Part shown: piece after piece, positions 24,625-34,990 of the stretch | Numbering within the stretch: the stretch's first letter is position 1 | How the letters are laid out: every line of letters starts with the position of its first letter | Assembly: GCF_000346465.2 (NCBI RefSeq) | Contig: NC_034010.1 | Location: 2,798,926-2,862,925 of the forward strand | Direction: 5' to 3' | DNA from: Prunus persica | Lineage: Eukaryota > Streptophyta > Magnoliopsida > Rosales > Rosaceae | DNA: 64,000 nt | Notes under the pieces: generated by a model | The model's database searches: none | Seen by the model: the letters and a program-made list of their open reading frames with translations, nothing else | Told to the model about the DNA's origin: nothing | Translations under genes and position numbers: made by a program

Positions 24625-24872
24625 GCTCCTAGTTGCAGACACAATAATTGCCCCAAGTTGCAGACAAAATAATTGCCTCGGTTTGAAGCATCCATCCGCT
24701 TTCTCATCACTTCACCGAAAGTGGCCTGAGCAAAAGAATAGTAAAAGTTATTCCTTTAGAAAAAGACAAGAGTGAAAGTTGAATCAGTTCTTTCCCGTGC
24801 CTCTACAGTAGCATTAACCATAGTTGCTTTTTACTAAATTACTCAAAATAGAGATAATTGAAAATAACAACT

Positions 24873-24878
24873 TTTATT
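24873..24878 (-). terminator. polyadenylation signal AATAAA, copy B
   Basis: AATAAA on the minus strand lies about 145 bp downstream of the TATA-like box. This is the usual caulimovirid layout, with the poly(A) signal just past the transcription start. Confidence 0.45.
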
Positions 24879-25020
24879 TATACTCACAAAATAGCAACTG
24901 CAACTTCAAGCTTCACACTCAGTATTTACAAGGATGATTTCTCCAAAAGTGTTTCAGAGAGAATCTATAAAACTGAATTCTGAAATTTTTTAGTTCTGCT
25001 TACAACTGAGGCCAAGGCCA

Positions 25021-25030
25021 TCTTAAATAG
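25021..25030 (-). promoter_or_regulatory. TATA-like box of the viral 35S-type promoter, copy B
   Basis: The minus strand reads CTATTTAAGA, followed by GGCCTCAGTTGTAAGCAG. The same arrangement (TTTAAATAGAGG...CCTCAGTTGTAATC) occurs at the 3' end of copy F. It would drive transcription leftwards through the loop and into copy A in antisense. Confidence 0.55.
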
Positions 25031-25270
25031 GTAGAGGCAACTACAGTTTAAGCAACTATAGTAAAAAGCAACTACGGTTAATGCTACTGTAGAGGCACGG
25101 GAAGGAACTGATTCAACTTTCACTCTTGTCTTTTTATGAAGGAATAACTTTTACTATTCTTTTGCTCATGCCACTTTTGGTAAAGTGATGAGAAAGCGGA
25201 TGGATGCTTCAAACCGAGGCAATTATTTTGTCTGCAACTTGGGGCAATTATTGTGTCTGCAACTAGGAGC

Positions 25271-26469
25271 CTAATCAGAGTGCAAGTCATAGGCATCATA
25301 GGGGTCTTGACTATCTTCATACCAGGACTTAGGCTTGGTAGGGCTCTGCATTGGCTGGCAACTAGATGACGAAGGAGAATCATTGTCTTCATCATCATCC
25401 ATTTGAGAGGCTTGAATGATCAACTGGCGAGCAATTTCTTGAAGTTCAGACTTTGATTTCCCTTCGACTGAGAGAGAAGATCGAACTGAACTAGTGGGAG
25501 AAACTGGGTGCCGAATAGGCTCATGGGGAAGATCATTGTAGACATACTTGGCAATTCTTTTAACTTCAAATTTGTCCCACCATTTAACAGAGAATTGATG
25601 GGCAAATATTCTGGCAACTTTGGTTATTCTGTAGGACCATTTGAGGATCCAAGGGACTTTATATTTGGCAATAAAGAGCAACTGTTTTGGGAAGAATAAA
25701 TCAACTTTGGAGAATTTGGCTTTTTTGGTGTAATGGGGAATTAACTCATGAACTGAACAGGCAAAATTTCATCAATTGGACCATGTTCTTCCCACCAATG
25801 GAGGAACCAGTAGGAAAAAGAGCATTTGAACTTATTGTCGAAATTGATAAACCATGAATGGCTAAAATCCTCAGATTGGTGGAGGAAAATAGAGTACCAG
25901 GCTTCAATATAATCAGAATAATTATATTGTAATTTTGACTTAAGGAGCTTTAATTCATAAGGGCGGCTACTAAAAGATTCTTGGCTCAGGATTTTGTGAA
26001 TATAAAGGGAATGATAAAGGATGATCTCAGGGTGATCTCGATCCTTTATTGGTTTGACTTCAACTGACTAGGTTTCAAGTAATATATCCCTATAATACTT
26101 GAGAGACTTGTATGGACTGCGTGGCATATAATGAAATCCTGGGGGGAAATAGTGTTTGGCTATTTCAATGGGATCAGTACGGATATCATAAACAGGCTCA
26201 ATAACAAACAAGTGAGAATTGCTTTTGGGCAAATAAGGGGATGATTTTTTGAAGGCAACTGAGGGGCCAACTGGGGTATCTACTGAAAAAGGATCATAAC
26301 TAGAGACTAGGGTTGACTGATAACTGGGGCGGATTTGGCCAACTGTGGATCCTAGGGTAGAAAACCTATTAGCAACTGATATTGGCGTGGCAACTGAAAT
26401 GGGAGTGCAACCAGGAAAAGGAATCAACTGTTTGGGCATTTCTGGCATTTCTGGCTTATTTTGACTCAT
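25271..26469 (-). pseudogene. ORF2, copy B (function unknown)
   Basis: Starts at ATG 26469 (ATGA context kept). It is close to copy A throughout, including the acidic C-terminus ending DPYDAYDLHSD. It is open to a stop at 26068-26070, then broken by a further stop and a frameshift. The last open piece is 25271-25681. Confidence 0.72.
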
Positions 26470-26717
26470 GGATGGAGGAAGGGTTCGGAGCGACTGGGGT
26501 GGCTTAGGTTGATTGGCTGATTCTTTTTGCTTGTCTTTTTTGGGTGCCATTGTGTATCCTGCAAGAATTCTCGAGTAAGAAAATCAGGAATTGAATTCTC
26601 ACTTCCTCTCAAATATTCAATATCAAAATCAAATATACTTAAAATGCTTTGCCAACGTGCAAAAATCTGTTTAGATGCAATGTTTTGAACATCTTTTTCT
26701 AAAACATGTTTTTCTAA

Positions 26718-29567
26718 GTCACCCTTCCCTTAGATTGGACCTTAACAAATGATAGTCCACCAGTCCCAACTCAACATAGTCTAAACAATTTAGATTATAT
26801 CCAACAATATCTAAATGGCACAGTCAAAATTAATTTCGGAAACCAACCACAACAAAAGTCCTCAGTCCAGTTACGACAACTTCCCACACCTGGTCAATCC
26901 CAGAGACACGTCCCTGCTAGACACTCCTTTGCAGCCGCCTCCTCTACTCAAGAACAAGACCTCATGTTAGAGAAAGCTTTCATTGATTTAAAATTAGAAT
27001 CGTTGAGAAAATCATCCCAAGTTAGTCAACCCTGTTATGGTAAAACACTAGTCAAAGAAGATACTAAATCTGAGTCCCCTGAGTCACCTACACAAACAGA
27101 CTTTGAAGCCGGTTTTCAAATTGATAACCAATTAAGAACCCTTAATAGAAAATTTGAGATCAATTGGAAAAGATTAGATAGTCATACGTGCCCCAGAAAA
27201 CCAGTCTAGAAAAGAAAAATACCATACAGCCTATCCTGACAAAATCAAAAGATAACAAATTTTTAATGAATGGAAACAATATATAAGAACAGCCAAAGTT
27301 GAAATTTATTATCTTGATTTTGTAGAAAGCCGTTACATGACAAAAGAGTTAAAAACTTTAACCCAAGAAAAATGGGAAAAAGAAGACAAAACAGAAGTCT
27401 TAGCCAGTCGTCCTCCAGTTGAGACAATAGTTATTCACCATAAAAAGTCAAAAATAGTGGCTAGACCTTACAAAATCCCTGACGAAGACAATAAAATGAT
27501 TGTAGAACAAAACAATTACACCAACCAAAGTCTAGTTGTCATAGGAAAACAGTTAGACAAAATAGAAACAAAAGTCGACAAATTACTACCTAATAAAGTT
27601 GAACCCAAATTACAAAAAGAAAAACTTTTAGTTAAATTCCAAGACTTAAAGTCAAGCCAAACCTTTAAGACAAAACCTATAATGAGAAAAATAGAAGAAA
27701 TGCTTGAAAAATTAACCCCTGAGAAAGCCAAGAAATCCGGTGTTAAAGTCTTAGGATCCTCTGAGCTACACTTTGCTGTAGTTAATTCCTCTGATTCTGA
27801 GTTAGTCATTAGTATGGAAACATAAACTAGTAACATTTCAAAAATTGAAAATGCGTTTAAAAATTTGGAATTAGAAAATGATTTAAAAGTTAAAAGGCTA
27901 GCTAATAGAGTCAACCCCACAAGCTTAACCAAAAATTGGTATCCCAGACCAACCCCCCCAGATATCCAGTTTGAAAAACGAAACTCCCAGGGCCAGTTTT
28001 CCGTTTCTTCAGATAAATTATATGAATGGAATATTGATGGTATATTTGAGCAAGAAATCCTTAATAAACTTCAACATATGTCTATAGTCGCCAATAGTTA
28101 CAATACCAATCACAGTTTTAGACAGTTTGAAATTATGCCTTTGTTAGAGACTAGTTTCACCGGAACCTTACGTTCTTGGTGGGATAAACATTTAACTGAT
28201 GAGTCTAAGCAACAAATAATCCATGTAGTCAAACTTAATGAAGAAGGTCTTCCTATTTTCGACGAACAAGTAGGTTGAGGTATAGAAGATGGAGTCAATA
28301 CCTTATTATACACAATAATTGAGCATTTCATTGGAACACCTAGTAACACCACTGCTAGAATTCATGATTAGCTTCGTAACCTTAGATGCCCTAAGTTATC
28401 TGATTTTCGTTGGTATAAAGATGTCTTCATCTCCAGAGTCATGATTAGAGATGATAGTAATCAACCATTTTGGAAAGAAAAATTCATTAATGGTCTCCCT
28501 AATTTGTTTGCACACAAAATACGCACAGTCCTTAGTAATGATCAAGGTCATATAGATTGGGATAATTTAACCTATGGTAATATAATTAGCACAATTAATC
28601 AAGTCAGTATGAAAATGTGTGTAGATATGAAAATTGGAAAATAAATTCAGTCAGAAAAGAATTCAGCTAAGTATGAGTTAGGTAATTTCTGCGAACAGTA
28701 TGGTCTAATATCTGTTCCCCCATCTAGAAAAGCCAAGTCTAGTCACCATGACCGACAGTTTAGTAAGCATCGTCATTATTCATGAAGAAATCAATCTTTC
28801 CGAAGAATAATGAGAATAATGAGTTTTACAGTAAAAAGAGATTTTACCCGCGTAAAAATTGAAAAAGAGTCACGAAAAAGATATGAAAAGTCACTTTAAG
28901 AAAACTACCGACAAAAGAAAAGTTAAATGTTATAAATGTCAAAAGTTTGGTCACTATGCTAATGATTGTAAAGTAAAAGACACAATCAAACAATTGAAAA
29001 TCATGGATGAAGATAAAGAAAAGTTAGTCAAAGTCTTAGAGTTAAGAAACTCAAAGTCTAGTGAAAATGAGACCATGGTTAGTAACATTGAGTCAAAAGA
29101 GTTTAATTCCTCAGATTCCCAGATAAGTTCACCTAGAATTCAATTTGGTTGTCAAGATAATTGTTGTAAGTCTAAGTCAATTAATGTCCTTACTAAACAA
29201 GAAGAACAAGAAGAATTATTAATTGATTTAATAAAGTAAAGTTAAAAACCCAGAGTTGAAATCTGAGTACTTAAGAAATTAAGGAAACACATCAGTCAGG
29301 AAGAACCAAGTCCGTCTACCCCTCAAAGGATAAGTTTGAACACTACTTTAGAAAGATTCAACAAAAGAAAAGAAGTTACTTTACAAGATTTACACCCAGA
29401 AGTAAAATTAGTCAAAAAAGAAATAGTGGAACTAAAACAGATAAGTCAAAAGTTACAGGTAGAAAACTATGAGATTAAACAAGATTTAATTAATCTAATC
29501 GGAAAATCTGAGTCTATGCCAGTAAGCCCTACAAATTCATATGGTGAACCCTCCAATCAGGATCAAG
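26718..29567 (+). pseudogene. coat protein part of ORF1, copy C
   Basis: Broken into pieces 26964-27209, 27337-27825, 27865-28278, 28441-28644, 28859-29239 and 29336-29578. The CCHC knuckle (CYKCQKFGHYANDC) is at 28928-28969 and intact. TGA at 28783-28785 is also present in copy D1, while copy F keeps CGA there. Confidence 0.75.
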
Positions 29568-30800
29568 TTGAATTATGAGATTCCTAAAGCCCATATATGT
29601 CAAGATAAAATTTGCTTTAAAACCTCATTCGTCTTAGTCAAAAATATTACTGATGAAGTCATCTTAGGATTACCCTTTATTGCCCTACTGTATCTTTTCC
29701 AGGTAGAATACGATGGAGTCATTTCTACCCATTTAAGAGAAAAGGTTAAGTTTGAATTCCTAAGTAAACCAGAGTTACATAATTTAAAAGCCTTGCAAAA
29801 GAACGCAGTCACCAAAACAGTTAAAATAATTGAAAATAAAGATAAGCAATTAAGATTCCTCCAGGAAGAAGTCAAATTCAAAAGAATTGAGCAACAACTT
29901 AGTCTTGAGTCTTTGCAGACACAAATTCGCCAATTCGAAGAAAATTTTAAACAAGAAGTTTATTCTGAGATACCCAATGCTTTCTGGCATAGGAAACAAC
30001 ATGTTGTTAGTCTTCCTTATGTCAAATCCTTTAGTGAAAAGAATATCCCCACTAAAGCCAGACCAATTCAAATGAGTCAAGAATTAATATAATTTTGTAA
30101 AATTGAAATTTCAGAATTACTTGAGAAAGGAATAATTCGTAAGAGTAAGTCACCCTAGTCCTGCCCTGTTTTCTATGTCCAAAAAAATGCTGAGTTAGAA
30201 CGCGGTGCCCCAAGATTAATTATTAATTATAAGCCTCTTAATACGGTATTAGAATGGATCAGGTACCCAATACCCAATAAGAGAGATCTAATTAACATGT
30301 TAGAAAAATCAGTCATCTTTTCTAAATTTGATATGAAGAGTGGTTTTTGGCAAATCCAAATTCATGAGTCTAATAGATATAAAACTGCTTTTGTCACGCC
30401 ATTTGGTCATTATGAGTGGAATGTCATGCCTTTCGGTCTTAAGAATGCGCCCAGTGAATTTCAAAATATAATGAATGAGATATTTAATCCCTTAAGTCAT
30501 TTCTCTATAGTTTATATTGATGATGTTCTTATCTTTTCTCAGTCGATAGAACAACATTGGAAACATTTGCATAAGTTTCTGCAGATAGTCAAACAAAATG
30601 GTCTAGTTCTTTCTGCTAAGAAAATTAAGTTGTTTCAAACTAATATCTGATTCCTTGGTTTTAATATCTACCAGTCACAGATTAGTCTAATTGATCGAGT
30701 TATCCAGTTTGCTGATAAATTCCCTGATCAAATCCTAGACAAAAGTAAACTCTAGAGATTTCTAGGATATCTAAATTATGTTTATGATTTTTACAAAAAT
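29568..30800 (+). pseudogene. protease remnant and reverse transcriptase, copy C
   Basis: About 190 bp covering the whole catalytic DSG region of the protease are deleted at about 29568, joining the coat tail directly to the block ending HICQ. The reverse transcriptase keeps [24 protein letters not shown] and YIDD (30513-30524). Stops occur at about 30090 (TAA), 30155 (Trp codon to TAG) and 30753-30755 (TAG). The last is shared with D1. Confidence 0.8.
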
Positions 30801-31441
30801 TTGAGAAAACAATGTAAGCCTTTATTTGATCACCTCCAGAGTAATCCTCCTCCTTTGTCACCCATTCATACAGAAATAGTCAAACAAATCAAGGTCCATG
30901 TCAAAACACTCCATTGTCTTGGCATTCCTTCAGTTGATTCCTTCAAAATAGTTGAAACTGATGCCTCTAATATTGGTTATGGAGGTATTCTCAAGCAAAG
31001 AGTTTATTCTAGTCAAATTGAGCAAATCATCCGATTCCGTTCCGGTATTTGGACACAGTCACAAAGTAATTATAGTACTATTAAGAAAGAGATATTATCT
31101 ATAGTATTATGTATTACTAAATTTCGAGATGATTTATTAAATCAAAATTTTTTAGTCCGAGTTGATTGTAAGTCTACTAAGCATGTATTAGAAAAAGATG
31201 TTCAAAATATTGCATTCAAACAAATTTTGCACGATGGCAAGCTATTTTGAGAATATTTGATTTTAATATTGAATATTTGAGAGGAAGTGAGAATTTTGTT
31301 CCTGATTTCCTTACTAGAGAATTTCTACAGGAAAAACAATGGCAGACAGAAGAAAACATAAATAGAAAGAACAAGCCAGTCAATCCAGATCCATTCAATT
31401 CAGTCAACCCCAATCACTCAGAGTACTCCCTCCATCCATGA
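30801..31441 (+). pseudogene. RNase H part of ORF1, copy C
   Basis: RNase H blocks VETDASNIGYGGIL, RVDCKSTKHVL and VPDFLTREF are present. A frame change near 31240 separates the two open pieces. It ends at TGA 31439-31441, overlapping the ORF2 ATG at 31438. Confidence 0.8.
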
Positions 31442-31692
31442 ATCCACCTAAAATAGAGTTACCATCCCAGATCATCCCTTATCCGGGATGTTCTCCAATC
31501 CAAATAAGCAACAGATTCGCCACTTTAGGAGCCACAATAGGCCAAATCCGTCCCAGTTTCCAATCTGCCCTAGTCTCTAGTCATGATCCTTTCCAAGACA
31601 CCACCGAGTTTACTCCTCCAATTGCCTCATACCAAAAGTCATCCCCCTACATGCTCAAGAGTAATAGTCATCTCTTTATCATTGAGTCAAGA
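31438..31692 (+). pseudogene. ORF2, copy C, N-terminal part only
   Basis: The ATGA start overlaps the ORF1 stop. About 85 codons match copies A, B and D1 up to the block around KSNSHLFIIE. The frame then runs into reversed D1 sequence. Confidence 0.7.
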
Positions 31693-32858
31693 GTAATAAT
31701 CACTCCACCGCATTTTGGGGATTGGAGTCTTCTGACTGGATGACATTCTTGGTTGACAAGTGGATGACTAGGATTTTGAGGAAGAATCACTATCATCTTC
31801 TTCATTCATTTGGGAGGCTTGTAACATTAATTGGCGACCAGTTTCCTGCAATTCAGACTTAGATTTTCCCTCGATTGGGAGAGAAGAATGGGAAGTACCA
31901 GGAGATGACTTTTTGTCTGACTGGGGATTCCTGACTGGAGGAATGTCTGAATAAACATAATCTGCAATTCTCTCAATTTTGAATTTATCCCACTATTGAA
32001 TTGAAAATTGGCGAGACAGGACTCTCGATTCCCAATTGACTTGGTAGGACCATTTTAAGATCCAGGGGACTTTATATTTAGCAATGAAATGGAGTAGATT
32101 AGGGAAGAATAACTCAGACTCATTAAACTTGTGTTTATTGGTGAAATAATTGACTAGATCTTGCATTTGTGGAGGAAGGAGATCAATAACTGAACCATGT
32201 TTTTCCCACCAGTGAAGAAACCAAAAGGGAAAAGGACTCTTGAATTTATTGTCAAAATTAAGGAATCAGGAGTGACTAAAATCGACTGTTTGATGAAGCG
32301 AGATGGAATACCAAGCTTCAATGTAATCATAGTAACTGTATTGGAGTTCTGACTGAAGAACTTTTATATCACAAGGGTGATTGCTCCATTCATTTTCACT
32401 GAGGATTCGGTGGATGTATAAGGAATGGTAGAGGATTATGTGTGGATTCTCACGGTCTCTGATTGGTTTGATTGTGATGGACTGGGTCTCATGAAGGATG
32501 TCTTTGTAGAATTTCAAATTCTTAAAAGGCGCTTCGGGAATAAAATGGCTATTATGAGGGAAGTATGACGTGGCGATGGTGACTGGATTGGCAATAGCAT
32601 TGTATTTTGACTCAAAGATAAAGAGATGACTATTACTCTTGAGCACGTAGGGGGTGACTTTTGGTATGAGGCAACTAGAGGAATAAACTGGGTGGTGTCT
32701 TAGAAAGAATCATGACTAGAGACTACGGCAGACTAGAAACTGGGACGAATTTGGCCTATTGTGGCTCCTAAAGTGGCGAATTTGTTGCTTATTTAGATTG
32801 GGGAACATCCCGTGTAAGGGACGATCTGGGATGGTGACCCTGTTTTGGGTGGATTCAT
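31693..32858 (-). pseudogene. ORF2, copy D1 (function unknown)
   Basis: ATG at 32858 overlaps the ORF1 stop (ATGA). It is broken: open pieces correspond to 32716-32858 and 32266-32646. The acidic C-terminal part (31690-31830 reversed) is recognisable by comparison with copy F. It forms the loop between the C and D1 arms. Confidence 0.7.
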
Positions 32859-34110
32859 GGATGGGGGGAGTACTTTGAGTGACTGGGGTTGACTGCATTG
32901 ACTGGATCTGGATTGACTGGCTTGTTCTTTCTATTTATCTTTTCTTCTATCTGCCATTGTTTTTCTTGTAGAAATTCTCTAGTAAGGAAATCAGGAACAA
33001 AATTCTCACTTCCTCTCAAATATTCAATATTAAAATTAAATATACTTATAATAGCTTGCCATCGTGCAAATATTTGTTTGGATGCAATATTTTGAACATT
33101 TTTTTCTAATACATGCTCAGCAGACTTACAATCAACTCGGACTAAAAAAATTTGATTTAATAAATCATCTTGAAATTTAGTAATGCATAATACTATAGAT
33201 AATATCTCTTTCTTAATAGTACTATAATTACTTTGTGACTGTGTCCAAATACCGGAATGGAATCGGATGATTTGCTCAATTTGACTAGAATCAACTCTTT
33301 GCTTGAGAATACCTCCATAACCAATATTAGAGGCATCAGTTTCAACTATTTTGAAGGAATGCCAAGACAAGGGAGTGTTTTGATATGGACCTTGATTTGT
33401 TTGACTATTTCTGTATGAATGGGTGACCAAGGAGGAGGATTACTCTGGAGGCGATCAAATAAAGGCTTACATTGTTTTCTCAAATTTTTGTAAAAATCAT
33501 AAACATAATTTAGATATCCTAGAAATCTCTAGAGTTTACTTTTGTCTAGGATTTGATCTAGGAATTTATCAGCAAATTGGATAACTCGATCAATTAGACT
33601 AATCTGTGACTAGCAGATATTAAAACCAAGGAATCGGATATTAGTTTGAAACAACTTAATTTTATTAGCAGAAAGAACTACACCATTTTGTTTGACTATC
33701 TGCATAAACTTATGCAAATGTTTCCAATGTTGTTCTATCGACTGAGAAAAGATAAGAACATCATCAATATAATCTATAGTGAAATGACTTAAGGGATTAA
33801 ATATCTCATTCATTATATTTTGAAACTCACTGGGCGCATTCTTAAGACCGAAAGGCATGACATTCCACTCATAATGACCAAATGGGGTGACAAAAGCAGT
33901 TTTATATCTATCAGACTCATGAATTTGGATTTGCCAAAAACCACTCTTCATATCAAATTTAGAAAAATGACTGATTTTTCTAACCTGTTAATTAGATCTC
34001 TCTTATTGGGTATTGGGTACTTGATCCATTCTAATACTGTATTAAGAGGCTTATAATTAATAACTAATCTTGGGGCTGTTCTAACTCAGTACTTTTCTGG
34101 ACATAGAAAG
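32855..34110 (-). pseudogene. reverse transcriptase and RNase H, copy D1
   Basis: RNase H is open from 33430 to 32855 with VETDASNIGYGGIL and VPDFLTREF. Reverse transcriptase pieces lie at 33610-33951 and upstream, with YIDDVLIFS on the minus strand at about 33747-33777. The TAG at 33529-33531 (minus) is the same nonsense codon as in copy C; A and F have Gln codons there. Confidence 0.82.
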
Positions 34111-34599
34111 CAGGGCAGGACCAAGGTGACTTACTCTTACGAATTATTCCTTTCTCAAGTAATTCTGATATTTTAATTTTACAAAATTCCATTAATTCTT
34201 GACTCATTTGAATTGGTCTAGCTTTAGTGAGGATATTCTTTTCACTAAAGGATTTGACATAAGGAAGACTAACAACGTGTTGTTTCCTATGCCATAAAGC
34301 ATTGGGTATCTTAGAACAAACTTCTTGTTTTAATTTTTCTTTGAATTGGCGAATTTGTGTTTGCAAAGACTCAAGACTAAGTTGTTCCTCAATTCTTTTG
34401 AATTTGACTTCTTCTTGGAGGAATCTTAATTGCTTATCTTTATTTTCAATTATTTTAACTGTTTTGGTGACTGCGTTCTTTTGCAAGGCTTTTAAATTAT
34501 GTATCTCTGGTTTACTTAGGAATTCAAACTTAACCTTTTCTCCTAAATAGGTAGAAATGACTCCATTGTATTCTACCTGGAAAGGATACAGTAGGGCAA

Positions 34600-34990
34600 T
34601 AAAGGGTAATCCTAAGATGACTTCATCAGTAATATTTTTGACTAAGACGAATAAGGTTTTAAAGCAAATTTTATCTTGACAGATATGGGCTTTAGGAATC
34701 TCATAATTCAACTGGAGTGACTTTCTTGAGGCTGTGCTTAATGACTCTTTTGATATTTTGTAATACTTAGTAGGAATTAGACCTTCTTGGATACAATTGA
34801 GGTCGGCTCCTGAATAAAAAAGGGCAATTGTGTTTAACTCAAAAATTTGGATAAATATGTTGACTTTAGAATACCATTTTCTAAAATTTACTTGTTTGAT
34901 TAAATTGACGGCTTGATCCTAATTGGAGGGTTCACCATCTGAATTTGTAGGGCTAACTGGCATAGACTCAGATTTTTCCATTAGATTAAT
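34600..34990 (-). pseudogene. aspartic protease, copy D1, with catalytic Asp changed
   Basis: The protease block is present, but the catalytic Asp codon of DSG reads TAT (Tyr) at 34814-34816 on the minus strand. Copies A and F keep Asp. The protease is therefore dead independently of the other breaks. Confidence 0.75.

Larger units (their letters stand above)
17394..24833 (+). mobile_element. endogenous florendovirus-like pararetrovirus, copy A
   Basis: The most complete copy: primer site, leader, movement protein, coat protein, protease, reverse transcriptase, RNase H, ORF2 and part of the 3' region, in that order. The gene order with one large ORF1 and a separate ORF2 fits endogenous florendoviruses (Caulimoviridae). 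At least ten stops or frameshifts break it. The right limit is where homology with inverted copy B ends in the loop at about 24833. No integrase is seen, as expected for caulimovirids. Confidence 0.85.
24834..26717 (-). mobile_element. endogenous florendovirus-like copy B, inverted relative to A
   Basis: Minus-strand copy holding the end of RNase H (26570-26717), ORF2 and the 3' promoter region. About 1.63 kb (25063-26717) is the inverted counterpart of 23200-24833 of copy A. The loop 24834-25062 belongs to B's strand. The right junction with copy C at 26717/26718 lies inside RNase H and joins to coat protein sequence. Confidence 0.82.
26718..31692 (+). mobile_element. endogenous florendovirus-like copy C
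   Basis: Plus-strand copy starting abruptly in the early coat region (no movement protein, leader or primer site) and ending in the N-terminal third of ORF2, where it meets inverted copy D1. Its first 70 bases match in reverse the D1 sequence ending at about 37716. The two form an inverted repeat with arms of about 5 kb. Confidence 0.82.
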
